Shown here in pieces: positions 1 to 11,794 of a DNA stretch of 64,000 nt. Numbering within the stretch: the stretch's first letter is position 1; the number at the start of each line of letters is the position of its first letter. Position numbers and translations under genes: made by a program. Origin of the DNA: Iris pallida (Eukaryota > Streptophyta > Magnoliopsida > Asparagales > Iridaceae); NCBI GenBank assembly GCA_029216955.1, contig JANAVB010010791.1, positions 8,264,868-8,328,867 of the forward strand, read 5' to 3'. Under the pieces are notes generated by a model. The model was not told where the DNA came from and did no database searches. It worked only from the letters and a program-made list of their open reading frames with translations.

Positions 1-1440
1 AAAATATCCGTTTTGACATGTAAATGGCTAGGGGATAAATCCGGCACCCTGCACGTGTCATGTGCAGCTGCTATTCTCCACGAAAGATACGGGGTATAGT
101 TCTGGGTAGTCCACATGTCTACTAAGATATTTCCTCTCCCGACTTCTCTGTGTGACGAGCGTGTCAACAAGCAGCAAGCATATGTATAAACATGAAATGT
201 ATAGACTACTATGAATTGAAAAGCAATCAGAAAGTGTACTTGCCTGAGATCCTTTGCTGGTGAAACCGATAATACAACCACTCAGATGAGTCACTAAAGT
301 CAACACATGCAAAAAGTCTTCGGATGCTGAAATAGACATTACCAACGTTTTTAGAATAGTCAAATTAGCTAGGATTGCCTGTCCTTACGTCCAATTCTAG
401 ATACAGGGGTAAAACGATAATTTCGGGTCAAAATAGTGTCCGTCGTTGGACCCGCTTTACAACGAAAAGCGTGCCAGAGTTAATCGTCTCTAAAGTTGTC
501 AAACTATATGTCAACACATCCAGTTTTACGATACGAACCCAACCGTATGTCCAAAGTTGGATTCCGGTAGGCCGTGCACAAATTCGCCCGTTGAGTCAGA
601 CCGTGGGCCCCACAAAACGGCAATCCGATCAACTATCTCAGAATCAGACCAAACTTGGCATACAAGACTTCCTATTGGCGCAAGTTTTGTCTCGATCTGA
701 CGAACGTGCACAAAGTAATTGGAGAATTTGCACAGAGGCCGATATGGTGAATTTCGACGAACACACATCAAATTCGTCGCGCACACGCAACCAATTTAAA
801 TTCTGTCAAAGCCCACACATCCACGAAGTCGATACGTACCTTTTGATGCTTTTGATTCGCGACCACATTGCCCGGATTGGCGGGACGCACGTAGTATCGA
901 ATGGATTTCTAGTTTTTAAAACAGATTTTTCTTGGTTTTGGGAATCTGATTTCTTGACGCACAGTCGATAAAATCCAAATCCACAAAAAGGGTTGTGAAG
1001 CTCTATATGTTGTCTAAAAGTTCTTCAATTAGTTTCCTAAAATTCCTATTATCCTATTCTAGAATCGGCTTCCAAAACAGAAGATTGAATGGTTTGGGTC
1101 CTGTTTTGCTATCAACGAAGATCAGGTTTTTTTGAGTTTTGGAACTCGATTTACCATGCGTACATCGCTAAATAAATACATCTACTTGAAGGGAGACAAA
1201 GAGGGTTAGGTTAGGTATCTACCGGAAGAAACGGCTCGTTGAACGATTGATCGTACGCGAAGAATTCTCGCGACGAAGTTGTACATCCGCTGCATGCTGC
1301 TGCTGTCGTTTCTGTTTCAGTCGTACGCACGGATCCCCGCGCATGGCCTGCCATCGGCGGCTCGCGGCAGCACGGTGGTGGCGCGCATGGTGGGTGGTGG
1401 CGGTGTTAGGGTTTTCTCGATTTCGATCTCTCCAACTCTC

Positions 1441-1442
<2 letters not shown>
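1..1442. other. Unassigned left-edge DNA, no recognised gene
   Basis: No known domain, RNA gene or element terminus was recognised. The longest open frame (375-971, +, 198 codons) resembles no family I know and lacks gene context. The stretch 1240-1440 is GC-richer, with CGG and GCG triplets, and runs into the AT microsatellite. That composition resembles the GC-rich parts of the Tekay-type LTRs seen elsewhere here, but I could not align it. It may be old transposon-derived DNA. Confidence 0.3.

Positions 1443-1505
<63 letters not shown>
1443..1505. repeat. (AT)n microsatellite
   Basis: Uninterrupted AT dinucleotide run of about 60 bp. The short tyrosine/isoleucine open frames across it are repeat artefacts. 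Confidence 0.95.
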
Positions 1506-1506
<1 letters not shown>

Positions 1507-1576
1507 TATGTTCTGCTATTGTAACAGAGTCGGGGACGACTCTTCTCGGGTTCGCGCATGGGGGGTGCGGATTTAG

Positions 1577-1622
1577 TTTTTTTGTTTGTTTGTTTGTTTT
1601 TCTTTTTCTTTTTCTTTTTCTT
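1577..1622. repeat. (TTTG)n and (TTTTTC)n low-complexity tract
   Basis: A TTTG run is followed by a TTTTTC run, giving a T-rich simple-sequence block between two AT microsatellites. Confidence 0.85.
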
Positions 1623-1744
1623 TATTATCTATTATGTATTGTATATATATAGGTATATACACACGTATACACCTTTATTTATAGATATTTATATATACAT
1701 ACACAACTACACCTATATACGCCTATATATACAGATATTTACTT

Positions 1745-1748
<4 letters not shown>

Positions 1749-1810
<62 letters not shown>
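1749..1810. repeat. (AT)n microsatellite
   Basis: Second long AT run. The flanks on both sides share the phrase cgcctatatatatagatatt, so the array sits inside a small locally duplicated AT-rich segment. Confidence 0.95.
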
Positions 1811-1811
<1 letters not shown>

Positions 1812-3420
1812 GCCTATATATATAGATATTTATATATACATACACATATATGATGATATATGCGTATAAATTATAAATCACAATATACAATTAAATATAA
1901 CAATTAAATACAACAATTATTGATTTATAAAAATAATAAATAGACCATTAAATAAACATGAAGTATGTATATAGCAATATACGATCCAATGTATATTGAA
2001 TGCCATCTGTATATTTACTCTATAAACCTAAATAAAATCTAGGCAGTTATATTTAGAAAATTCTATCGTAATTCCAAAGTAGAATATTACTATAAATAAC
2101 GATTTTACATATATAATTCATTTGCTAATGAATAATCAAATAAACGAATGCTATTGACATTATTTACGAACAATTACAAAAATAACCATATAATAATAAT
2201 AATACCAATAACCCACTAAATAACCAAAAGAGTCTTGGTGAACATATTTGGCCCTAGAAAATTGTATCCATACTCTAAAACTCTATTTAAATATTAATAA
2301 TACATATTTTGTATGAATAACCAAATATTTAGAAAATATTATTAAGTCCACCAAAAAGTTAGAGAATATTTGTACACACCTAAAAGTATGTCTACATAGG
2401 CTTGGGCTTAGTTTGGGTCTAATCTGGTCTAATTTGGTACAACCGGGTTCCCTAAAACTCAATTATATAATTAATAAATAAATAGATCTTCGATAAGGGT
2501 TAAGTCGCAACTTGGTCTAGTTTTTCTAGTTAGGACATCACTATGGCTCGGCCATCCCTACTCTGGATATTACACTAGTCAAGGCACGCCATTGCACTAT
2601 CCGTGCCATGATTCCTAGTCGTTTGGTACTTCAAAACTCAACCATGGCTAAGCTCATCTACCGTAAGAATTAACTAAATAATTAATTCTAAAATTCCAAA
2701 AATTACCATTTAAATCAAATAAATAATATAAAAATATTTCAAAATTTTTCGGGAAGGAGAGCTACAACAAACCACAAATTAGTCTTACCTATAAAAATCA
2801 ATCTTCATTTAACATATACACAATAGCTATCCTTTCCACACACCCTTCGACTCCAACTAATCCATACCAAACCAAAAGTCTTAGCAACCCAAAATTAACA
2901 AAGCAAGGGCAAAAACCCATAGTCGAGCATATATAGAACTCAACCTCGCATCTTCTTATAATATCCAGAACCCATCAAGCTCAGCAACAATTGTACAGTC
3001 CTAAACTTAGTAATCATACAAACCCAACAAAATTTGTACGAAACACAATTTCTCCTACGCCAAATCGTAAGTTCTATTATCCCACATAAATTAAAAGCCC
3101 TGCAAACACGCACAGGCTTCTCCTCGACTTCCTTTTAATCCCACATCCCGCTAATGATACAACTCAAAGTCTAAAGAACTTATATACATCAGACTCGACA
3201 AATAGGTACAAGGGTCATAAAGATTTAGATACACAAATAAACCTAGAAAATTATACAGAACCCAACCCAGCAGTAATGTGCTAATGGTTTCACCAATACG
3301 CACAAAATAGTAATCTACACAACCATATTGATACACTATCATTCATATAGTTACAACTCTATTACATTAACATAAAACCCAGTTAAAGGATCACACAACT
3401 CCATTGCATCAAATAAAATC
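1811..3420. other. AT-rich DNA without recognisable genes
   Basis: About 1.6 kb of AT-rich sequence with many stops in all frames. I see no gene, RNA gene, tandem array or element end here. Confidence 0.5.
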
Positions 3421-4251
3421 AATTCAGCAACTAGCCTTCACGGTCTCCTCTACGCCATCCTTGGACACGCACATGCCTCCAAACACTAATAATCACGAGC
3501 AGACACAAACTCACGCCTAACACGAACACACCCCGAATACGGATACGAACACAATATACGAATCCGGGCCAATACTCGTATCAAAAGCTACTAAACAGCA
3601 GTTCGACAACAGAATAATAGAAGAGCTTACGTGGGATGTAAGGTTGGTTTGAGGGAGTTATCCAACGAATTCGACACAATCTTATGCCTCTGGACACAGC
3701 CTATCCTGACTCAGACAATTCAACAAACGGTGGGACGCAGCCCAAAATAACATTCAGAATCACTTATTGAATCTTGAAAGAATACAGGGAATTCAAGTAG
3801 AAGAGTAATTCAAATCAAGGCTCACCCGCAATGCGTCATTCTTGATAGAACCAAGGAAATCCTGAATAATCAGTTCCACTGGACAAGGACCTCTTCAAAA
3901 GAATGAATCCACAAGAAAAAAAGGAATCGATCATCAAAGAGATCAAAGAACATATCATACAAGTGGAATTTTGAAATTAGATCAAAAGCATCGATCAAGA
4001 TTTACTGATGTTACGGTGATTCCGCGGCGAGGAAAACTGAGGAAAACGAAGTTTTGTCGGCGATGAACGCCTGTACGCTGCTGGAAAGGAGGTCTCCGAT
4101 GCCACTGAGGCCCGTCCCGGTGATCCCCTAATCGCCAGAGGGGTTGCGCATGGTTTAGCACCGCTGAGAATCACTCACCGCCGAGGAGTAATCGCTAGTC
4201 GCCGAAAATGATCTCGAAACGTCGGAGAATGTCTAGCCGTCCGAAGGACTC
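3421..4251 (-). repeat. Possible old Tekay-type LTR remnant
   Basis: The order of sequence types matches the minus-strand Tekay-B LTRs at 52700-53500. It runs from a CACGCACAC and ACGAAC-rich patch, through an AT-rich stretch with repeated ATCAA, to a GC-rich block rich in GCCG and CGCCG before 4251. Identity is low and no terminal TG or CA was found, so this is a resemblance in architecture only. Tekay-A starts directly after it at 4252, so it would be the disrupted target. Confidence 0.3.
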
Positions 4252-7200
4252 TGTAACACCCAGTTTTCCAAATGAGGGTAATTTTGAAATTTTATAATTT
4301 TAGTCTTTTAATAATGATATTTAAATAATGGTATGATTTTTAGTAATTTTAAATCATTTTAAAACTATTTTAAATCATGACTTATGATTTTGGTATTTTG
4401 ATAGTGTAACCTTAGAGACAGCATGACCTAGAGCCTAGCCCTGTGATTAGGGTGTTTCATTTATCATTTCCAGTTCGAGGGTATTTTTGTCATTTTGAAT
4501 TTAATTGAAATTAATATATATTATTTGGAATTTAATTATTATTAAGAATGGTGTGATTTTAATACTATTTAATTGATTGCCCTGTATTGTGATTAGCCTA
4601 ACTTAGTTGGACCTAACCTAGATTAGTCATAGCTAGTCTTACCTAACCATGGTTAGTGTTAGTTAGTATTAATTAGAATTATTAGAATTTTTAGTGATTT
4701 TTAGCATTTTTGATTTGGTGTTATTCTAGGCTTTGACTAGTGTAGACTTAGGAGACTGTCCTAGAGGCTAACCTAGGTCATGACTATTTGGTTAGGTTAT
4801 GGAATCCTAGTTTGACCTAAGTTAGTGACTTTTAACTCATTAGAATTATTTGGGGAAATTAGAAATTTATTTGAATAGTAAATGGCTTGTGGTTTCACAA
4901 GTCATGACTTGTGATTTTAGCCTTAGAGGCCCAACCCAAAACCTAGTATAACCTAGCCCTAGGCCCAACCCACTTGGCCGGCCACACTAAGCCTAGGGAT
5001 TCTCACATATTTAATCCCCTCCTAGAAATTAGGGCTAGCCTCCATTAGGAATATTTTGCAAGTTGAGAAAGAGGTGAGTCTCCATCTTCTTTAATCCATA
5101 GAAATTCCATTTTAATTCATTTTTCCCCCAAACAAATTGCTATAGGACCTAAATTTAGTTTACTTGCTGTTGTTGTTGAGTAATTTAGAGAAGAAACAAT
5201 TTGGAAGAGTTTTGGTGGTTTGAGGATCCTCTCATTTGGGGCTTTTTGTTACACTACAAATCCCTAGGTAATATTCTAATCCCTTCCATAAAATGTTGAT
5301 TTTATTGCATATCTAGGAAGCCCTAGGCCTAACCTAACCATAGGTGTAGCTAACCCTAGGTTTTGAGTCCTATACGTGTCCGTATCGGACACATATCAGT
5401 TTGTATATATATATATGTGTTTGATGAAATACCCCAAAGGGTATTTTGATTTGTTTTTAGGAATATAATTGAATAGGAATTAGGGTTTTGACCTCGCTTC
5501 TGTATTTCCATTGCTCTGAGTCACGTGTCGAGTCGCCACGGACACACGGACACGCGGTTGCATGCGGGCGCACAGGCAGTTTTCTTGCCCTGCTGCTCGG
5601 GTACGTTTGTGCAGCGAACACGCCACCTTGACACGTGAAATTGGACACACACTATGGGACACTGACTAACACCACGTGTGTCAAGTCTTAGGGCCTCTCG
5701 TGTCGTGTCAGACATGATATTGCGCGTGTACTGTGTGTACGCTGTACGTATCAGTGTGTATTTGTTTCCCTATTTTGATTTCAGTTTAAATGTTTTAATT
5801 AAGTGATTTTATTTGCTAATTAAATCCTAAATATGATGTACTATATATGTTATATTTAGTTTACATGTTAGATTAGGTTTTAATGTGAATATGTGATTTG
5901 AATTGGGTTAATTTCATATTCGACTGATACCTGTCCTGATACTTGCATTTTTTTAGTATTCCTAACTCTTAATTCCCAGTTTTATGTAATGTTTTGCACT
6001 GTTAGTTACTCCCACATATTGCTAGCTCATGGTAGCTTAATGTTTGTATTTGAATTTGGCTCCTGGTTTGTAAATGAGAATTTGGACATTTGTGTTAGAT
6101 TTCGAATGGAATAGAACTGGTTTGTTGAGTTCTATAGCTGATATGGTATTGGTTTGATTGAGTTCCTATTAGCATTGTACACTGTCAACTGGGAACTGGA
6201 TTCATTTCCTAAAACCTATTATTTTATTCCTAAGAAAACTGAGATACTGATTTCCTTCCTTTTTCGAAATACTGATTAACTGAGTTTGGTTCCCTGTAAA
6301 CTATAACCTGGAATTAAGTTTTAAGTAAACTATCAATGCATTACTTCCTGTCAACTGTTACACTTTTTCTTAAAACCTGAGATTATTCTATTCCTTAATG
6401 AAATGTAGATTGGACTGAATTCCTATTTAACCTGAGAAGTATGTTCCTTAATGAATTGATTATTCATGGGTTAACTAAATTGAATGTTATTTCCTTCTTA
6501 ATACTGATAGCTTAATATCCTGAATGATTCTTCCCTGCTTTTCCTTCCTTAATTTAACTGGGATTTGAATGAATGCTTTATTCATTGAATTGATTTTTCC
6601 TTTTCCTTAACTGTAACTTCATGGTTTCTATTTTACTGATTTACAGGTTCACACTCTATGAGACACCACTGCCATGTCTCACTAACACCACACATTGAAC
6701 CCTCACACTCTCAAGTCTAACACACATACACACACACACACACATGTTCCCATTCACTGATTTTTCTCCTATTTTGCCTACTGTTCCTGTTTTCCTGTTC
6801 TCCTAAATGCTCACTGATTTCCAGGATATAACATGCCCTCTTTTACCCTCTTGACACACACACATACCATATCACACTCTCTTGTATTCTCCCACACTCT
6901 CACTCTTGACACACACACACACACTTGAACATTATGTGTTTTCCTATCCTCTATGCATATGTATATATATATGTATTAGAGATATATATATAGGTATCAT
7001 ATATAATATATCAATGTGTTGTACTATTATATATACTTTTTTATATAATGTATATGTGATATGTATATAGTAGTCTATTGCCCATGTGTACTTCTAAATT
7101 AGATTGTATAATATCTATATGTGTATCCTATATTAGAGTATATTATATATTAGATGTATTTGACTTGTGTAGATGTGTTTTATGGTTTGGTTTTAGGCAT

Positions 7201-8606
7201 GGTATAGCCTATGGCCTATGAGTGACTTGAATGCCTAGTTGGAGTCTAGATTAGACTTGTGTAGCCTTGTTAGACCTAGAATAGACTAGTTAGACTAGTA
7301 TAGACTTGGTTGACCTAGTTTGACTTCTAGGGTTGACCAGAGTTGACCAAGAGTTGACTTTGGTCTAGATTGACCTAGATTAATGTAGAACGCATTATAG
7401 CGCATCTTATTACCATTCTGGACTTGTTGTGACTTGTGCTGTTCTAATAGGAGCCAGACACCACTCCTCGAACAGTACTTTCATCTTGGACATTCAGATA
7501 GCAGGCGAGTACATTCTCTGATCTTTTCATACCTGTCTGGACTATATTCTTGCTCTAGATTACTTTACTTGATTGCTGACACGTATCTTCACGGATTAGT
7601 ACTATATGGATCCCTTCCTGAGATGTTATCCCTCTACGGGTGCATCAGGTATTTCATGTTTATGTACTTTATCATGTGCATCAGGTACTCCTTGTACTCG
7701 TACTAAGTTCATGTATTCATATGTTCTCATGTGCCTTCATGTACTATCATGTGCCTCATGTACTACTCATTACATGAGTTCACATATCTTTAGCTGTATT
7801 CATGTGCCAATAACGTAACTTGAATGGATCCTTGTGTATTGATTGGGACGGGGTGAGTAGAATTGGTTATGTGATCGTTATCCACAGTAGCTGTATTCAT
7901 GTGCCTCTTAGTTGTATTCATGTGCCCCTAAGCCGTTTACATAACCATATTGTACTCTAAATCACTTAGCCACTTACAGTCTTTACTTATCATGTATTAC
8001 TTTCAGTTACAAAATATCTCCTGTTTTCCCGTACTTCCTTTTCAGCATTTCTTGTATTTTACTCTATTGCATGTTTTATACTCCTAACCTGTTATGAACT
8101 GTTTGAGAGATATGTGCTCGTTCTCGTCCTGACTGGACCTGTTGAAAATTTTACAGAGGACGAGGAGGAGGCCTGCTTAGATACTTTCTATGGACAGCCT
8201 TAGAGTCACTTGCGATCCGGACTTCCAGTCGGATCCCTTAGCTGTAGAGACTGTTGCTCCATAGATATCTTTATCTTATTTCTTGTATTGGAGATTTGAG
8301 TTGTTATTTGGAACTGTATTATTTCTGGTTGTCAGTGGAGTTTATCTAGACACTTAACTTTCTCTCTATTTGTATTTCCTGTGGATTTGGATCTTGCTTC
8401 TTTATATCATTCTATCTTTATCCTGTTCTACCTTAGCTGTGATTGAGATATATTCTGTTATGTCACCCCCATTCGGGGAGTATAACTGTTTATTACCTTA
8501 AACTGTTAGATGTTGTCACCTAGGACAGCGTTCTACTGCCGACACTGCGGCGTAGGCTGGACGTACCCACGTCTCGTGCCCTTACTCTAGGGTACGGGTC
8601 GTGACA
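4252..8606 (+). repeat. Tekay-A 5' LTR (4355 bp)
   Basis: It runs from TGTAACACCC to GTGACA. It contains CA microsatellites (6727-6745, 6918-6932), short AT runs, and near 7650-7930 a degenerate TCATGTAC/TCATGTGCC repeat. Reverse-complemented GTACATGA repeats occupy the same place in the Tekay-B LTRs (51230-51380). The first 2.4 kb align with 11795-14202 with scattered substitutions, a few percent by eye. It is about 1.2 kb longer than the Tekay-B LTRs. Confidence 0.85.
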
Positions 8607-8665
8607 CGTTTTTAGTGGTGGCCCATGCAGGTCGAGTTTATGTAGTGGTATTCGAACTAGAGTAC
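8607..8665 (+). promoter_or_regulatory. Tekay-A leader with degenerate primer-binding site
   Basis: Right after the LTR comes TTTTTAGTGGTGGCCCAT, shared with the Tekay-B leader. About 35 bp further, GTGGTATTCGAACTAG is a weak match to TGGTATCAGAGC, the primer-binding site for initiator tRNA-Met. The match is poor, so priming was probably already impaired or uses a variant. Confidence 0.45.
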
Positions 8666-8929
8666 CACTACAGCCTACAGTAGGATTAGGATTTTTTTTT
8701 TTGAAGGTACTCAATCACAGTTATGACTCCTTGAGAGATTCCTGGGACGACCCTTGAGAATCTTATTTAAACTTCAATTTAAAATCTTTTCCCTTGTTTT
8801 GTTGCTTTCACTCCTTGATTACTGAATTTGATTTTGTTGGATCGTTGTTGATTTTGATTTTCCTATCGAGATGAATTTTAAGGCCTGAGTTACGATATTT
8901 TTCTGATAACATATGTTGACGGTAATACA

Positions 8930-9200
8930 GGGATGGTAAAACGTCTACTTGATTATGGAACTTGTAGTTTATCGCATCCATATTAGCTGTCGTGGCGGAA
9001 ACATAGAGATCTGACTTCGGATGTACGTATCTTGGTTATGGGATTTGGAATTTCTCGCAGCTATACTAGTCGGCATAGCGAGATTTCCAGACGACGTGAC
9101 TGTAGAGGTGCATACCCTAGTTATGGAATCTATCATTTATCGCTGCCTTGCTTACTGGCATGGCGAGGACTCTGAGTAACATGATTTTGGACAGATGCAT
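8930..9200 (+). repeat. Three diverged tandem copies of a block near 100 bp
   Basis: Three successive blocks share the order TTATGG(A/G), then a TTTATCGC or TTTCTCGC core, then a GGCATAGCGAG or GGCATGGCGAG tail. The copies start near 8936, 9030 and 9115. They are diverged and non-coding. Confidence 0.55.
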
Positions 9201-9297
9201 ATGATTATCAGACTATATCGTGAGGAGGTTCTTAAACATATCATCTCTATCGTACCCTTCTGTTATTATAAATTGTATTCCATCATCAAATAACTTT

Positions 9298-9328
9298 GGA
9301 GTAGGAGTAGGAGTATGAGTAGGAGTAG
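9298..9328. repeat. (GGAGTA)n microsatellite
   Basis: Five near-perfect GGAGTA units, one with GTATGA. Confidence 0.85.
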
Positions 9329-10221
9329 CTTAGCTGTTATTATAAATCTAGTGTAACTTCTTGCTATATTTTTTTTTCCTTAATACAATGAATCGATGAT
9401 TTTGCTAGACTTTAACTTGGATTTGATATTATAACTCTGGTTTCAAAATGGTTTTTTCTTTTAAACAGATAAGCAGAACAGATTTTATCATTATTTTCTT
9501 CTTGCCATTATTTCTTGTACTACCTTAAAATATACATATATAGTGGACACAGATGCTTGCCTGACACGTATGCATGCTATACTTGATTACCAACCTATCT
9601 AAATGCATATTAATATGTTGATGTTAATTTCTCAAAATCCCAATAATTCTAATATAGGACAGTATCAGTGACTAATTCTCCGTTTCCCAGATTAATTTCG
9701 TAAATTAAATTTAAATTTCATGTTATTAGTTGTTGTTTACATTACTGCACATATATGTTACATACAGGGTTTCAAGTCTTAAAGAAAATTGGTTGAGTTT
9801 GGTTGAGTTTTTGTGTTGAATTTGTCAAATCTGAGACTGTGTACATATTAAACCCTTAACCCTGGATTCTAAGTGTTAGTTCAATTTGCAGTTTTAAATT
9901 GTAATATTTTGAGCCGTATACATTGTTGTGTGTAGGTATATAATGTTAGGTTTCATACTCTTACATGTTAGGTTGTGGTTCTGGTAAACGTTGGGTTGGT
10001 TTTGATGTTCGAATTTCTCCAAGATCCTCAAAACTGAATACATGTTAACATTTTTACATTGCTTTCAAATGTGTAGTTCAATTTCGGATTAATATGTAAT
10101 GTTGAACTAAACTGAATGATTGAACCCTTCATTTCAAGTTTAAACCCATGTACACTTGACACTCTACACTAATGTTCACAACTGCCATGTAAACCTAACC
10201 CTTCATCTCCATGTTATGTTC

Positions 10222-10225
<4 letters not shown>

Positions 10226-10275
<50 letters not shown>
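10226..10275. repeat. (AT)n microsatellite
   Basis: AT run of about 50 bp inside the Tekay-A leader. Confidence 0.95.
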
Positions 10276-10277
<2 letters not shown>

Positions 10278-10800
10278 TATGCATACATGTTATAATGTAT
10301 ATAGATACATAATTAAATCTCTACCTCTCTATACATATAGATATACATATATATATATATGGTTAGCCATGCATGTTATGAGTAAATAGCTTGTGCCTTG
10401 TAGACTGTTTAACCAATATGCCATGAATAGTATAACTTGATAGCTATTGTTTTGAGATCCAAATCCTCCTATACACTTTCATGTATATTTCACACACACA
10501 TGCCTACTATCTAACCATATAAACATGTCTACATACACCCATACACACACTAACCACATAACCTTTACATAATGTTAGCTTTTCCCTCTCTAACACTCTC
10601 TCTTTCTATATATATTATATTGTGATTGGATTTAATGCTATTGACTTTCGTTCCTTAAACTTTTGGTTTTGATTTTTCTTAATGGTACCCCTTTTTAGAT
10701 GAATAGTAGTTAACTTATTTTATTTTTGATAATTACCAGTTTTCTTATAGGATGATAGACTGCCTTACAGCCTTGATGTTTGATCTACTTTTTTTTCAGT

Positions 10801-11511
10801 ATGGCACCCATGACCCGAGCCCATCGTTTGGGAGCCACTGTAGCTCCGGATATGACTAGGAGTGTGCTCCCACCTCCTGTTGCTCAGGAGGTAGTGACCC
10901 CTCAGGCTGACCCAAGGGTAGTGGCACCTCCCGCCATCGAGGAGGTGTTAGCATCCTCACCAGAGAGTTTCTCTCCACCACCTGTTATTCAGGAGAGAGC
11001 TGCAGTCTCATCTGAGACCAAGAGTCCTTCCCCGCCTCCTCCTCTGCCTCCATGAGCGGTACCCCATACCATACCCTCGGCATGTTTGTTTTCTGACGGA
11101 GCTCAGATATCCAGACTTCTCCGGGATGTGTTGGAGGCACAGAGAGTTCATGCTGAGATCCTGAAGGAGCAGGGCCGCGGGATCTAACTGCTGTGGGATT
11201 TGGTACATTCAGGAGGAGAGCCTAGTTCTAAGAGGCCGAGAAGCAGTGTATATCCAGAGCCCCGTGAGCACCCAGACTATCAGCCTAGACCAGCCTACCC
11301 AGTCCAGACTCCTATTCAGCAGAGGCCAGCTGAGAGAGTGCCTACCTGCACCTTCTGTAAGAAGCCTGGACATGTATGGGGCTACTGTAGGAAGAGAAGA
11401 GGGGTGTGCCTGTTATGTGGGTCAGCTGCACACATGCTGCGAGACTGTCCTGCTGCACTTATCCCAGCTAAGACACCGCCTTCGGGAGGGAGTTCCAGCC
11501 ACCAGACCTAG
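10801..11511 (+). pseudogene. Tekay-A gag relic with two CCHC zinc knuckles
   Basis: The ATG at 10801 opens a proline-rich reading frame (M-A-P-M-T-R start) that stops near 11055. The C-terminal part (11200-11511) has two C-x2-C-x4-H-x4-C zinc knuckles. The first is CTFCKKPGHVWGYC at 11347-11388 and the second is CLLCGSAAHMLRDC at 11407-11448. Zinc knuckles bind RNA in retrotransposon capsid proteins. The central capsid domain (Retrotrans_gag), present in Tekay-B, is missing, and stops separate the two parts. The double knuckle matches the layout in Tekay-B. A product of this locus could bind RNA at most and could not form a capsid. Confidence 0.75.
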
Positions 11512-11779
11512 TTGGAGGTGAGTCCTTGACCTATTTCTTAGCCAGTCTTTGATAATTGATGCACCCTACCATATTGTTGTATGTTTTGATACCTTATGAT
11601 TGCTTTTAATCTAATATGACTAGAATGGCTAGATGAGACCTCAAACTGATACCACTTACCAAAATCCTATATGTTAACCTTCCAATTGCATGATTTAGAT
11701 AAGTTCTCTTTTGACCTTGATTGTTTGGGTTTGACCTAGAAGGGGTACGATCATCTTAATTTTGAGGACAAAATTTTTC

Positions 11780-11794
11780 TAAGGTGGGTAGGAT
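11780..11794 (+). promoter_or_regulatory. Tekay-A polypurine tract
   Basis: AAGGTGGGTAGGAT directly precedes the 3' LTR. Upstream is TTTTGAGGACAAAATTTTTC, which Tekay-B also has (as GAGGACGAAATTTTT). This is where plus-strand DNA synthesis starts. Confidence 0.8.

Larger units (their letters stand above)
8666..10800 (+). other. Tekay-A long non-coding leader
   Basis: About 2.1 kb between the LTR and the gag start without a supported coding region. It contains three diverged copies of a block of roughly 100 bp (8930-9200), a GGAGTA run, an AT microsatellite and AT-rich DNA. Known Tekay elements have much shorter leaders, so this stretch is probably foreign filler or an expanded spacer. Confidence 0.55.

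Noticed and set aside
375..971. Open frame of 198 codons near the left edge
   Set aside because: No recognisable motif, promoter or neighbour, in anonymous repeat-like DNA. An open frame of this length can occur by chance.
1247..1749. Short frames with Tyr/Ile runs
   Set aside because: They are translations of the AT microsatellites and the T-rich tract.
5457..5715. Cys/Arg-rich frames on the minus strand, repeated at 12996-13266
   Set aside because: They lie in homologous parts of the two Tekay-A LTRs in GTGTC-rich DNA, with no conserved start or domain.
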